Positions 56,570-64,000 of a stretch of DNA of 64,000 bases are shown here, in pieces. The notes under the pieces were generated by a model, which ran no database searches, was not told where the DNA came from, and saw only the letters and a program-made list of their open reading frames with translations. The first letter of the stretch is position 1. Each line of letters starts with the position of its first letter. The position numbers and the translations under genes were made by a program. The stretch covers positions 62,001 to 126,000 of the forward strand of contig NZ_JAJUBB010000007.1 in assembly GCF_028683135.1 (NCBI RefSeq). The letters run 5' to 3'. The stretch comes from Enterovibrio qingdaonensis (GTDB lineage: Bacteria > Pseudomonadota > Gammaproteobacteria > Enterobacterales > Vibrionaceae).

Positions 56570-56645
56570 GCGAATGATTGAGCGCACCTTGCCAAGGTTG
56601 AGGTCACGCCTATACCTTGCAGATCGGGAACCTCGTGTGTCGCTC
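56570..56645 (+). pseudogene. tRNA-Gly-like pseudogene 4
   Basis: Same as Gly-like pseudogene 2. Confidence 0.85.
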
Positions 56646-56704
56646 GCTTTCTCATAAAAGCATGGGTATAAGTCGTCATCGTACTTTAAACGGTGAAACA
56701 CGGA

Positions 56705-56795
<91 letters not shown>

Positions 56796-56801
56796 CATTC
56801 G

Positions 56802-56830
56802 AAAGCCCAGACTTAGGTCTGGGCTTTTTT
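56802..56830 (+). terminator. Array terminator 5
   Basis: Same stem as array terminator 1. Confidence 0.85.
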
Positions 56831-56868
56831 GCATTTGAGATTTGTATTCCGAAAGGAATGAATGCTTT

Positions 56869-56945
56869 GCGACTGATAGAGCGCAACCTTGCCAAGGTTG
56901 AGGTCACGCCTATACCTTGCAGATCGGGAACCTCGTGTGTCGCTC
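56869..56945 (+). pseudogene. tRNA-Gly-like pseudogene 5
   Basis: Least decayed Gly-like copy: GCGACTGATAGAGCG corresponds to the true gene with an 11-nt deletion (CACTAGCTCAG) in the acceptor/D region; same 20-nt T-loop replacement. Ends the array. Confidence 0.85.
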
Positions 56946-57038
56946 CTCATATAACGACTACTGGTTAAACGTTTCTCTAGTCAGTATTGCTGTGTTAGTT
57001 TTTAGCAAAAGAAAAATTCACTATAGGAGCCAAAGGAT

Positions 57039-57530
57039 ATGGCTATTTCAAACGTTACTTCACTCGATCGTATTGATATCGAAATCCTACGAATCCTTCA
57101 GGAGAATGGGCGATTACCTGTCGTAGAGTTGGCAAAGCGCGTGAATTTAACGACGACACCTTGCTCGGAACGCGTAAAACGCCTTGAGCGGGAAGGGTAT
57201 ATTTCGGGGTACCACGCTGAGCTATCAGCGGAAAGGCTGGGGCTGGATGTACTGATCTTTATCCATGTTCGTTTGGATCAAACCAATCTATCTATCTTCG
57301 ACAAGTTTGCTAAAACGGCTCTGTTGATCCCTGAGATCGAAGAGTGTTATTCGCTCTCTGGAGACTTTGATGCAATGATCAAAGTCAGAGTGAAAAACAT
57401 CAAAGCGTATCAGCAGTTCATGTCTACTCGCATTGTTGAACTGCCAGGTGTCATTCAAACCCGAAGTGAAATCGTTATTGCAGAATATAAACGCAGTACC
57501 GGAATAAATGCCGACCTGATTTCTTCGTAA
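57039..57530 (+). CDS. Lrp/AsnC-family transcriptional regulator
   Basis: A 163-residue Lrp/AsnC protein: N-terminal helix-turn-helix (about 10-60; LDRIDIEILRILQENGRLPV, then TTTPCSERVKRLEREGYI) and a C-terminal RAM/ligand domain (about 70-150). AGGAG and AAAGGAT precede the ATG. It lies directly upstream of ctlX, whose spacer contains several AGGTAA-type palindromic sites, so it probably controls ctlX in response to an amino acid such as arginine or citrulline. Confidence 0.92.
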   Translation: MAISNVTSLDRIDIEILRILQENGRLPVVELAKRVNLTTTPCSERVKRLEREGYISGYHAELSAERLGLDVLIFIHVRLDQTNLSIFDKFAKTALLIPEIEECYSLSGDFDAMIKVRVKNIKAYQQFMSTRIVELPGVIQTRSEIVIAEYKRSTGINADLISS

Positions 57531-57576
57531 ATGATGCAAGGTTAAAGAAAAGTAACGGGAAACATCTGTGCTAGTT

Positions 57577-57656
57577 AGGTAAATTACCTTCCAATCCTTA
57601 TATTTGAAGGTAATTTATAAGCTTAACAACGGAATAATGAGCCTATTTAGGTAATG
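57577..57656. promoter_or_regulatory. Cluster of palindromic AGGTAA sites before ctlX
   Basis: AGGTAAATTACCT (57577-57589) is a perfect palindrome; AAATTACCTTC pairs with GAAGGTAATTT (57606-57616); a further half-site TTAGGTAATG is at 57647-57656. Spacing of roughly 28-40 bp suits an oligomeric Lrp/AsnC regulator, the product of the preceding gene. Confidence 0.6.
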
Positions 57657-57722
57657 TTTAGTCCTGACTACCACTAAAATTAACCTCATAACAACAATGT
57701 TAATAATATGTTGAGGTGTTAG

Positions 57723-58703
57723 ATGGTCGCCCCAATTTTCAAAGATACGGACACTTCTTCACGAGGGGAGAGTTACGCAACCAACGCTGTTGTGATGGTT
57801 CCTCCTGTCGATTTCAAGTTTAATTTCGAAACCAGCTCAGACAATGAGTTTCAGCAACGGCTCGATTTACCCGATGCTGAAGTCAGAGCTAAGGCATTGG
57901 CAGAATTCTACAACATGGTGAGCATTCTCCGAGGGCTAGGCGTTAACGTGACGGTGATGGACTATACAGGAGATGGGCTTGAGACACCTGATGCCGTATT
58001 TCCTAACAATTGGTTTTCGACGAACAGAGCAGGTGACGTCATTCTATTTCCGATGGCGTGTCAAAATCGGCGCAACGAAATTCGCCCAGATTGCCTTTTG
58101 GACGCGCTGAGTAAAGAAGGTTTTGACGTTTCTGAGGTAGTCACTGTTGGCAACATGAGTCATCCCACCGCTTTCTTAGAAAGTACAGGGGTGATGATTC
58201 ACGACCATGTGAATCGAACGATTTACGCGGCGCTTTCTGACCGTTGTGACAAAAAACTTCTGCTGCAATATTTGGATGTGAGTGAGTTCCACGAGCTACT
58301 ATCTTTCGAGACTCAAATGGCGTCAGGAGCTAGCGTTTACCACACCAATGTGATGATGGCTGTGGGTGATGGTTTTGCTGTTATTTGCGATGAAATCATT
58401 GAGGAGTTTGAGCGACGACGCGTGCTTTCGACATTAAGGAAAACGAAAGAGGTTATTTCCATCTCAGAGGCGCAAATGGGCCAATTTTGCGGCAATATTT
58501 TGCAACTGAAAAATGATAACAATGAGCACCTCATCGTCATGTCTCTCTCTGCATACAACGCTTTTTCACGGGAACAAAAAAACATTCTCAGGAAACACGG
58601 TAAGCTCGTACCCATCGATGTAACCACCATCGAAACAATAGGGGGAGGGAGTGTCAGGTGTATGTTAGCTGAAAATTTTCTCCCTCAAAGAGATTGTTCC
58701 TAA
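57723..58703 (+). CDS. ctlX: CtlX-like amidinotransferase-superfamily hydrolase
   Basis: A 326-residue protein of the arginine deiminase/amidinotransferase fold. Catalytic features are the N-terminal TPDAVFPNNWFSTN, the His in VYHTNVMMAVGDG, and the nucleophile C313 in GGGSVRCMLAENFLP. This is the CtlX group, named as citrulline utilisation hydrolase; activity on citrulline or a related ureido/guanidino compound is inferred from the family. GAGGTG precedes the ATG. It is preceded by an AsnC-type regulator. Confidence 0.88.
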   Translation: MVAPIFKDTDTSSRGESYATNAVVMVPPVDFKFNFETSSDNEFQQRLDLPDAEVRAKALAEFYNMVSILRGLGVNVTVMDYTGDGLETPDAVFPNNWFSTNRAGDVILFPMACQNRRNEIRPDCLLDALSKEGFDVSEVVTVGNMSHPTAFLESTGVMIHDHVNRTIYAALSDRCDKKLLLQYLDVSEFHELLSFETQMASGASVYHTNVMMAVGDGFAVICDEIIEEFERRRVLSTLRKTKEVISISEAQMGQFCGNILQLKNDNNEHLIVMSLSAYNAFSREQKNILRKHGKLVPIDVTTIETIGGGSVRCMLAENFLPQRDCS

Positions 58704-58875
58704 AGCCGCCTAGCGGCTTTTTTCTTTTCAGACAAGCATCTGCATTTGAAGGATCGACATCACCGAGTTGCAGAATTGGGTATTCGTCTTATTCTTAAGA
58801 GAGTAGGAGAGCTGAGATCATTTAAGTCATATAGGGACAATTGGTTCCCAACCCTCTGTTAAAGGGAGCAAAGAT

Positions 58876-59808
58876 ATGCCTGAAAGACGATATCGTCTTA
58901 TCACACGAAGCGATTTTGACGGACTAGTGTGTGCAGTGTTGTTGAGACACATCGATTTGATCGATGACATCAAGTTTGTGCACCCAAAAGACATGCAAGA
59001 TGGCGTGATTGAAATTAACGAATATGACATCACGACAAACCTGCCATACAACTCAAAGGCGCATCTGTGCATTGATCACCATGCCTCTGAAGTACTCCGC
59101 AATGAGGATTTAAACGCCAATCACATTATCGACCCTGATGCACCTTCTGCTGCGCGCGTTGTTTGGAAGCATTTTGGTGGAGAGAATACCTTTCCTGAAT
59201 CTTGGGATGAAATGATGGAAGAGGTAGATAAAGGCGACTCTGCGCAGTACACCAAAGATGAAGTTCTCTACCCCAAAGGCTGGGGGCTACTTAATTTCAT
59301 TATGGATGCGCGCACGGGGCTAGGTAGATTTAGGGAGTTCCGCATTTCAAATTATGAACTCATGATGGATTTGATCGAACACTGTCGCGATAAACACATC
59401 TATGAAATCATGGAGCTACCAGATGTAAAGGAACGGGTAGACCTCTACTTCAGTCACAGAGAAAAATTCCAAGAACAAATTCGCCGTTGCAGCTCAATTT
59501 GTGGAAATCTCGTGATGTTAGATCTTCGTCATGAGGACGTCATTTGGGCTGGAAATCGTTTTGAAATCTATGCGATTTTCCCACAATGTAACATCTCTAT
59601 TCATGTTCTTTGGGGCCTGAAGAAGCAAAATACAGTGTTTGCTTGTGGTAAGTCCATTTTTGACCGTGACTCAAACACCAACATCGGTGAACTGATGTTG
59701 AACTATGGCGGCGGAGGGCATGAAAATGCAGGTACCTGCCAGGTGCCAAATGAAATGGCTGCCAGAGTTGAAGACGAACTCATAGTGCAAATAAATAAAG
59801 ATGGCTAA
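58876..59808 (+). CDS. DHH-family phosphoesterase
   Basis: A 310-residue cytoplasmic DHH/DHHA1 phosphoesterase. Metal ligands are visible in RSDFDGLVCA (D13, D15), in the DHH motif CIDHHASE, and in GDSAQY; the DHHA1 motif GGGGHENAGTCQV is near the C-terminus. The family includes exopolyphosphatases, nanoRNases and cyclic-dinucleotide phosphodiesterases; this one cannot be assigned more closely. GGGAG precedes the ATG; a terminator follows at once. Confidence 0.85.
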   Translation: MPERRYRLITRSDFDGLVCAVLLRHIDLIDDIKFVHPKDMQDGVIEINEYDITTNLPYNSKAHLCIDHHASEVLRNEDLNANHIIDPDAPSAARVVWKHFGGENTFPESWDEMMEEVDKGDSAQYTKDEVLYPKGWGLLNFIMDARTGLGRFREFRISNYELMMDLIEHCRDKHIYEIMELPDVKERVDLYFSHREKFQEQIRRCSSICGNLVMLDLRHEDVIWAGNRFEIYAIFPQCNISIHVLWGLKKQNTVFACGKSIFDRDSNTNIGELMLNYGGGGHENAGTCQVPNEMAARVEDELIVQINKDG

Positions 59809-59813
59809 ATGAC

Positions 59814-59840
59814 AAAGCCCGCGATTAGCGGGCTTTTTTC
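59814..59840 (+). terminator. Terminator of the DHH gene
   Basis: AAAGCCCGC-GATTA-GCGGGCTTT followed by T3, 6 bp after the stop codon. Confidence 0.88.
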
Positions 59841-59859
59841 AGCTTGTAGTCGGTTGTTG

Positions 59860-60237
59860 TTACTGTTTTACAGTGGCTTTTGGCTGCAGTGGAATGCGTT
59901 CAAACCATATGCCTTTCCAACCATTCTCCATAAAATTTCGAATGTTCTGATGATCGGTTCCCGTTGGATTTTGTTTCACATCCTCTCTGTAATAACGACC
60001 AAAGCAATGCAGTATCGCGTCTTCACCGATTCCGTGAAGCTTTCCAAAGGCAAAGATTTTACAAGATCCTGAGTTCTGCCCTTCCTGGTTTACCAGAGAG
60101 CCATTCGTGAAGCAGCACGGGGAGAAATCATAATACTTTTCGATAATCCCTATCGTGTCCTCAAATTCTATTAGTTCGGGTGTGTTCGATAACGTCTGTA
60201 GAAATTGGTTCAATTGCTTATTCCCATTGAAAAGCAC
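59860..60237 (-). CDS. HopJ-family protein
   Basis: A 125-residue protein of the family annotated as HopJ type III effector. Characteristic are FTNGSLVNQEGQNSGSCKIF, then LHGIGEDAILHCFGRYYREDV and the C-terminal TDHQNIRNFMENGWKGIWF. Members are widespread in free-living gamma-proteobacteria without type III secretion, so the effector name is probably misleading. Start is a GTG at 60237 with a weak ribosome binding site. Confidence 0.85.
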   Translation of the reverse strand: MLFNGNKQLNQFLQTLSNTPELIEFEDTIGIIEKYYDFSPCCFTNGSLVNQEGQNSGSCKIFAFGKLHGIGEDAILHCFGRYYREDVKQNPTGTDHQNIRNFMENGWKGIWFERIPLQPKATVKQ

Positions 60238-60619
60238 GTCAAAAGCTGAAACTAAAATACGGAAAAAGTGGCCCGGTGAGATGGGTCAGTCCAACGCAGC
60301 ACTCTTGATATGTTGTATCAAGTTATAATGATAAATTGAAGAATAAGCATCCAGCAATATGTACAAACTCACAGGAACTGCCTTTATTTCTTATTCTCAC
60401 ATCAAAAGGCGTAGCATTGTTAACCAAAGGGGGCTCAAGATGCGAGAAGATTTGGTGAAAAATAAAATTCTAGCTATCGAAAGCCTATGAAATACACAGC
60501 ATATGTGAAAATTCACACCGAAAAGCATCGGGTTGGCGATGATTTGACCGAACGGTAGGGTTTGAGTGAAAAAGCTATTTACAGCATTGCTGAGTCCCGC
60601 TATTATTCGCCGCACTTAC
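60238..60619. other. Intergenic region upstream of tRNA cluster 3
   Basis: 382 bp; apart from the tRNA promoter at its right end I see no gene, repeat or RNA here. Confidence 0.45.
60578..60606 (+). promoter_or_regulatory. Promoter of the first Ser-Asp tRNA pair
   Basis: TTTACA (60578-60583), 17 bp, TATTAT (60601-60606), followed by CGCCGCAC; the same elements recur before the second pair. Confidence 0.8.
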
Positions 60620-60710
60620 GGAGGGATGGCTGAGTGGTTGAAAGCACCGGTCTTGAAAACCGGCGTGCGTTTATAGCGCACCTAGGGTTCAAATCCCTAT
60701 CCCTCCGCCA
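60620..60710 (+). tRNA. tRNA-Ser(TGA)
   Basis: 91 nt class II tRNA, anticodon TGA in CTTGAAA, long variable arm (GTGCG/CGCAC stem), encoded GCCA end. Confidence 0.96.
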
Positions 60711-60750
60711 CTTTTCATCGATGAGCTAAATGGCTTGTTGATAAGAGATT

Positions 60751-60827
60751 GGAGCGGTAGTTCAGTTGGTTAGAATACCGGCCTGTCACGCCGGGGGTCG
60801 CGGGTTCGAGTCCCGTCCGCTCCGCCA
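60751..60827 (+). tRNA. tRNA-Asp(GTC)
   Basis: 77 nt, anticodon GTC in CCTGTCACG, acceptor GGAGCGG/CCGCTCC, encoded CCA. Confidence 0.96.
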
Positions 60828-60834
60828 ACGATTT

Positions 60835-60865
60835 AAGCCCGATGCGAAAGCGTCGGGCTTTTTTC
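60835..60865 (+). terminator. Terminator after the first Asp tRNA
   Basis: AAGCCCGATGC-GAAA-GCGTCGGGCTT with T6. Confidence 0.88.
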
Positions 60866-60879
60866 TTATACGCGCCCCA

Positions 60880-61120
60880 AAAAGTGCTTCGCACTTTGGT
60901 CGCGTCCGGAAGCCCGGCGCGTTGAGTCCCATCCGCTCCGCCAACACAACGAAGCCTCAGCAGAAATGCTGGGGCTTTTTTGTATGCATTGAATTTTGGA
61001 ATAGGACTCTCACGAGCCTGCGGCTTGAGTCCCGCTGGTGCGCCAGCCCGAACTAGGTGTCTCCACCGGTCCGCCAACGCAACGAAGCCTCCACTGTGCG
61101 CGCCCGCTTAAATAGCGAGG
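60880..61120 (+). repeat. tRNA-Asp tail repeats of the first pair
   Basis: After the first terminator come a hairpin CCAAAAAGTGC/GCACTTTGG, then an Asp-tRNA 3' remnant (GAGTCCCATCCGCTCCGCCA at 60924-60943), a second terminator (60952-60983), a further remnant region with CTTGAGTCCCGCTGGTGCGC (61024-61043), and a third CCGCCA end at 61071-61076 followed by GCAACGAAGCCTC. Each 3' remnant is followed by CAACGAAGCCTC and a hairpin or its relic. The layout resembles the tRNA-terminal repeats of the E. coli tyrT locus. Confidence 0.8.
60952..60983 (+). terminator. Tail terminator, first pair
   Basis: AAGCCTCAGCA-GAAA-TGCTGGGGCTT, an 11-bp stem with one T-G pair and a GAAA loop, then T6. Confidence 0.85.
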
Positions 61121-61271
61121 TGTCGTTCTCCATCGCATTCGTGATTATCACCCAAGATGAATCGAGCAAATAGTCTTCCTGCTATTGATTGTAGATAAAC
61201 CAAAAAACAGACCATTTTTGAACGATGTGATCTCATTCTGTCCAAACGAACAAAATGCTTAAAAATAGGTA

Positions 61272-61300
61272 TTTACAAGGTTTTCGAGTATCTATATTAT
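61272..61300 (+). promoter_or_regulatory. Promoter of the second Ser-Asp tRNA pair
   Basis: TTTACA (61272-61277), 17 bp, TATTAT (61295-61300), then TCGCCGCAC. Only the core elements and discriminator are shared with the first pair; the spacer differs. Confidence 0.8.
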
Positions 61301-61313
61301 TCGCCGCACCTAC

Positions 61314-61404
61314 GGAGGGATGGCTGAGTGGTTGAAAGCACCGGTCTTGAAAACCGGCATACGTTTATAGCGTATCTAGGGTTCAAATCCCTATCCCTCC
61401 GCCA
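61314..61404 (+). tRNA. tRNA-Ser(TGA)
   Basis: 91 nt; differs from the first copy only in the variable arm, where ATACG/CGTAT replaces GTGCG/CGCAC with pairing kept. Confidence 0.96.
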
Positions 61405-61443
61405 CTTTTCATCGATGAGCTAATTGCTTGTTGATAAGAGATT

Positions 61444-61520
61444 GGAGCGGTAGTTCAGTTGGTTAGAATACCGGCCTGTCACGCCGGGGGTCGCGGGTTC
61501 GAGTCCCGTCCGCTCCGCCA
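61444..61520 (+). tRNA. tRNA-Asp(GTC)
   Basis: 77 nt, identical to the first Asp copy. Confidence 0.96.
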
Positions 61521-61528
61521 ACACAACG

Positions 61529-61558
61529 AAGCCTCGCTAGAAATAGCGGGGCTTTTTT
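61529..61558 (+). terminator. Tail terminator 1, second pair
   Basis: AAGCCTCGCTA-GAAA-TAGCGGGGCTT then T6. Confidence 0.88.
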
Positions 61559-61647
61559 GTATATATTAAATTTTGGGATAGGACTCTCACGAGCCTGCGG
61601 CTTGAGTCCCGCTGGTGCGCTAGCCCGTCCGCTCCGCCAACACAACG

Positions 61648-61692
61648 AAGCCTCAGACTGCGCGTCCCGGAAGAAATGCTGGGGCTTTTTTG
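61648..61692 (+). terminator. Tail terminator 2, second pair, with insertion
   Basis: AAGCCTCAG, then 15 nt (ACTGCGCGTCCCGGA) where the sister copy has one C, then AGAAATGCTGGGGCTT and T6. The outer stem AAGCC/GGCTT can still form, but the loop is much larger. Confidence 0.6.
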
Positions 61693-61745
61693 TATCTGTC
61701 GAATTTGAATTTCCTTCCTAGTCACATTGTTTGCGTTATCAGAGA

Positions 61746-61770
61746 TAAAAAAGCGCCCATGATGGGCGCT
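61746..61770 (-). terminator. Terminator of the EamA transporter gene
   Basis: AGCGCCCAT-G-ATGGGCGCT (61752-61770), followed on the minus strand by T6. Confidence 0.82.
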
Positions 61771-61822
61771 GGTAAGTAGGGATATATTTTCGTTATTAGA
61801 CTTGTTTGTTGTTTTATAGGAA

Positions 61823-62797
61823 TTAGGCTTTCTGTGCTTCTAAGGTGATGGCAGGTTCTTTGCCTTCATATTTTGTGAACACATAAAGTGCGACAACAAT
61901 GATGGACACGATAACGGTCTTGCTGAACACTAATTCTTCACCTAGCGTCATTACCGCGACGACATAACCGACCAGCGGCATCAAGTTCAGTGCCATTGTC
62001 GCTTTTTCAACGCCAATTTGTTTGAAAGAGTAAAGCTGAACAAGGTAGCTACCACCTGAAATACCGGTACCCAAGAAAATCAGTAGGGTGATCAGCAATG
62101 GGCTAGAAAGAATAATGTTGATTTGTGAAAGGTCTAGATCCATCGCGAAGACAACCACAATACCTAGAACAGCAACTGAGATGTACTGGTACAACATGGA
62201 CACAACGGAGCCATATTTCTCAGCAAGACTTGCGCGCAGGTGTGCTGTCCAAGCGAGTGACAACATTGAACAGGTAACAAACACATAGCCCAGCATTGGT
62301 GTACCGCCTTCAATGCTGTTCGTTGGCCCAACGCTCATCGCATAGATACACAATGCCGACACGATGAACGCACCCCATTGGATCTTGTTCATTCTGAAAT
62401 TCATGAACATCATGCCGAAGAACACAGTAGCAAAAGGTTGCATGCCTTGGATGACACCATTCTCAGTCGCCCCAATGTGCGAAAGAGAGAGGAAGTTGAA
62501 AAGAGAGAAAGCACCTTGGCCAATGATCCCGCACAGGGCAATTTTCAGGTAATCCTTCTTTTCGATCCGCATGGAAGAGCCTAAGTCTTCGCTGAGCGAT
62601 TTACTTTTTGAAGTAAAAAAGAAAATGATGGAAAGGCCAATAACGGCAGTCACGTAACGGAAGAAGACAAGTGTTAGTGGGTCTACCGCCATCGAAAGGG
62701 GTTTAGATACAACACCCGTTACGCCCCAAATTACGGCAACAGAGATTGCGGCTATCCATCCTAAAAAGGCATTGCCTTGTCGATTCTGCATGGTCAT
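61823..62797 (-). CDS. EamA/DMT-family transporter
   Basis: A 324-residue inner-membrane protein with ten hydrophobic helices in two EamA halves (WGVTGVVSKPL and FFRYVTAVIGL in the first; MLGYVFVTCSMLSLAWTAHL and LMPLVGYVVAVMTLGEEL in the second). Members move amino acids, nucleosides or other metabolites; the substrate is unknown. AAGGAA precedes the ATG. Divergent from the YheO-like regulator, which probably controls it. Confidence 0.88.
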   Translation of the reverse strand: MTMQNRQGNAFLGWIAAISVAVIWGVTGVVSKPLSMAVDPLTLVFFRYVTAVIGLSIIFFFTSKSKSLSEDLGSSMRIEKKDYLKIALCGIIGQGAFSLFNFLSLSHIGATENGVIQGMQPFATVFFGMMFMNFRMNKIQWGAFIVSALCIYAMSVGPTNSIEGGTPMLGYVFVTCSMLSLAWTAHLRASLAEKYGSVVSMLYQYISVAVLGIVVVFAMDLDLSQINIILSSPLLITLLIFLGTGISGGSYLVQLYSFKQIGVEKATMALNLMPLVGYVVAVMTLGEELVFSKTVIVSIIVVALYVFTKYEGKEPAITLEAQKA

Positions 62798-63160
62798 TCC
62801 TTATCAAATTATTGGGAAGCTTTTTTACTAATGGATTCAAATAGCTGAGGAGGCAACAAATAACGCGTGTCATGACGCCTGCATTGCTGCGTTTTAACTC
62901 GATTAATCAGATGAAATGCAGTTTACTGATTGAAGAGTTAAATAATGTGACCCAAGACGTGTGGTTTAAATTAGTTGACTGAAAAGAGGGTTTTAAGTTC
63001 CAAATAGTGAATTCGGTCAACTTAAATGAACTGAAATACGGTTTTCATTGATTTTCACGGGTTTGTCGGTTTTATAAAGTGAACGCAGGAAATTTTATTG
63101 ATTGAAAATCGGACAGCGACGCATGACAATGTAGTCAACATAAGTTAACTAAAAATAGTA
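62798..63160. other. Divergent intergenic region EamA transporter / YheO-like regulator
   Basis: 363 bp with repeated GTCAAC/GTTGAC and GATTTTC/GAAAATC elements (for example near 62972, 63017, 63048 and 63103). It should contain both promoters and operators. No RNA gene or coding region seen. Confidence 0.45.
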
Positions 63161-63847
63161 ATGGCACTCATGAACAGTATCAGTGAATTGTCTACAAAGT
63201 TTACGGCGAAGGATCGCGACGTGTTGATGGCCTATTTTCGCTTGGCCGATACCATTGCTGATTTCATTGGTCCTCACTGCGAAGTGGTGATTCACTCCTT
63301 TGAGAGTTTCGAAAAGTCTGTCGTCAAAATTGTGAATGGTCATCATACGGGGCGTGAAGTGGGCTCACCACTCACCGATTTGGGGCTTCGAATGCTTAGT
63401 GCCTTTGAAAAAACGGGGAATGTGACGCCAAAGAGCTACTTCACCGAAAGCAAAGAGGGGGCACTTCTGAAATCGACCACCTGCATTTTGGAAAGTGAAG
63501 AGGGGCGTCCGATAGGGATGTTCTGCATCAACATGAATTTGTCTTTCCCGTTTCCTGAAATCATAAAGACGCTAATGCCAGATATGGCTCAATCTCCGAT
63601 GTCAGTGAGTGAGAATTTCAGTGCCAGCGCGGGAGATGTGATAGATCAGGCACTGAATCAGGCCATCATCGAAGTGGAAGGGGATGTTTCCATTACGCCT
63701 AAAGGTAAGAACAAAGCGATTACAAAACTCCTGTTTGAGAATGGTATTTTTGAACTCAAGGAAGCGACGGCGATTGTGTCTGAGCGTCTTGGTATCACCC
63801 GCCATGCCATCTACAAGTACCTTCGAGAATACAAGGCTGAGAGTTAG
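63161..63847 (+). CDS. YheO/DauR-like PAS-HTH transcriptional regulator
   Basis: A 228-residue protein with an N-terminal YheO-like PAS domain (about 20-130; FIGPHCEVVIHSFESFEKS, LGLRML) and a C-terminal helix-turn-helix (about 175-226; KATAIVSERLGITRHAIYKYLRE). DauR in Pseudomonas, of this family, regulates D-arginine catabolism; the ligand here is unknown. Divergent from the EamA transporter gene. Confidence 0.85.
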   Translation: MALMNSISELSTKFTAKDRDVLMAYFRLADTIADFIGPHCEVVIHSFESFEKSVVKIVNGHHTGREVGSPLTDLGLRMLSAFEKTGNVTPKSYFTESKEGALLKSTTCILESEEGRPIGMFCINMNLSFPFPEIIKTLMPDMAQSPMSVSENFSASAGDVIDQALNQAIIEVEGDVSITPKGKNKAITKLLFENGIFELKEATAIVSERLGITRHAIYKYLREYKAES

Positions 63848-63869
63848 GAACGTCAGCGTTAACTGTGAC

Positions 63870-63895
63870 AAAAAAGCGCCCACTCTGTGGGCGCA
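63870..63895 (-). terminator. Terminator of the minus-strand gene at the window end
   Basis: GCGCCCAC-TCT-GTGGGCGC (63876-63894), followed on the minus strand by T6; lies between convergent genes. Confidence 0.82.
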
Positions 63896-63921
63896 AACGT
63901 CGTAGGGTGTTTCCGTTTTTC

Positions 63922-64000
63922 TTATTTATTAAGTCGATCTTCGACCAGTGTTTGCCAGAACTGAACGCCTGACATCAGGATTTCGTCATTGAAATCGTAG
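63922..64000 (-). CDS. C-terminal end of a minus-strand gene, product not identified
   Basis: The minus strand is open from base 64000 to a TAA at 63922-63924 and encodes DFNDEILMSGVQFWQTLVE followed by DRLNK. Composition and the correctly placed terminator downstream support a real gene, but 26 residues are too few to name it. Confidence 0.6.
   Translation of the reverse strand, partial: YDFNDEILMSGVQFWQTLVEDRLNK

Larger units (their letters stand above)
61505..61692 (+). repeat. tRNA-Asp tail repeats of the second pair
   Basis: The last 16 nt of the Asp tRNA plus ACACAACGAAGCCTC (31 bp in all, starting 61505) recur exactly at 61624, 119 bp later. Each copy leads into a GAAA-loop terminator; the second one carries 15 foreign nt in its ascending stem. 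The block between (GGATAGGACTCTCACGAGCC onward) also matches 61000-61050 of the first pair. Confidence 0.85.

Noticed and set aside
59860-60237. Type III secretion effector, suggested by the HopJ family name
   Set aside because: No secretion genes, no effector-like features; the family is common in bacteria without type III secretion.

Overview
The window looks like a chromosomal stretch from a marine member of the Vibrionaceae (Vibrio, Photobacterium, Grimontia or Enterovibrio type; I cannot fix the genus). The case rests on FabV as the enoyl reductase, a HexR-PykA pair, a norspermidine pathway encoded by a fused aminotransferase/decarboxylase plus carboxynorspermidine dehydrogenase and NspC, a GH19 chitinase with CBM5/12 modules, a GlyGly-CTERM-like protein, TRAP uptake, and dense tRNA gene arrays. 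No phage, conjugative, integron or CRISPR module is visible.

Layout. 1-3.6 kb: end of rimJ, an HD hydrolase, pykA and hexR. 3.9-9.7 kb: yeeZ-like gene, two candidate small RNAs on the minus strand, then a fatty-acid block (PsrA-like repressor with its own operator, FadE-like dehydrogenase, FabV). 10.0-10.5 kb: first tRNA cluster (Cys, Gly, fMet, Gly, Leu). 10.8-12.1 kb: a GNAT-like protein and a lipoprotein. 12.9-18.3 kb: norspermidine operon. 18.4-24.4 kb: PspB-like protein, AlkD-like glycosylase, secreted chitinase, guaC, AraC regulator. 24.5-31.2 kb: Tat-exported amidase, PPK2 with a lysine-rich partner, LysR regulator, RTX adhesin-like protein. 31.9-37.4 kb: large lipoprotein of unknown function, HTH regulator, VIT/VWA surface protein. 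37.4-44.4 kb: SDR, membrane protein, and a two-component system divergent from a three-gene TRAP transporter, with a perfect NarL-style palindrome between them. 44.5-54.2 kb: LonB-type protease, hydroxybutyrate dehydrogenase, YedI, threonine aldolase, TauE, a PotD-like binding protein divergent from a PuuB-like oxidase with a MITE-like element between them, and an AlkB homologue.

The most unusual part is 54.3-61.7 kb. A tRNA-Cys gene is followed by five tandem Gly-fMet tRNA pairs (period about 228 bp). These run directly into an array of 299-bp units in which both tRNAs are disrupted: nine tRNA-like pseudogenes with extra sequence in the T arm and a terminator in every unit. Further on, two Ser-Asp tRNA pairs each carry tails made of repeated tRNA-Asp 3' ends and terminators, resembling the tRNA-terminal repeats of the E. 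coli tyrT (rtT RNA) locus. Across these unrelated tRNA-derived sequences the same net length change, +14 nt, recurs at several different places with different inserted sequence. I know of no described system that explains this.

Between and after the arrays lie an AsnC-type regulator with a cluster of palindromic sites in front of ctlX, a DHH phosphoesterase, a HopJ-family protein, and a divergent EamA transporter/YheO-like regulator pair. A partial minus-strand gene ends the window.
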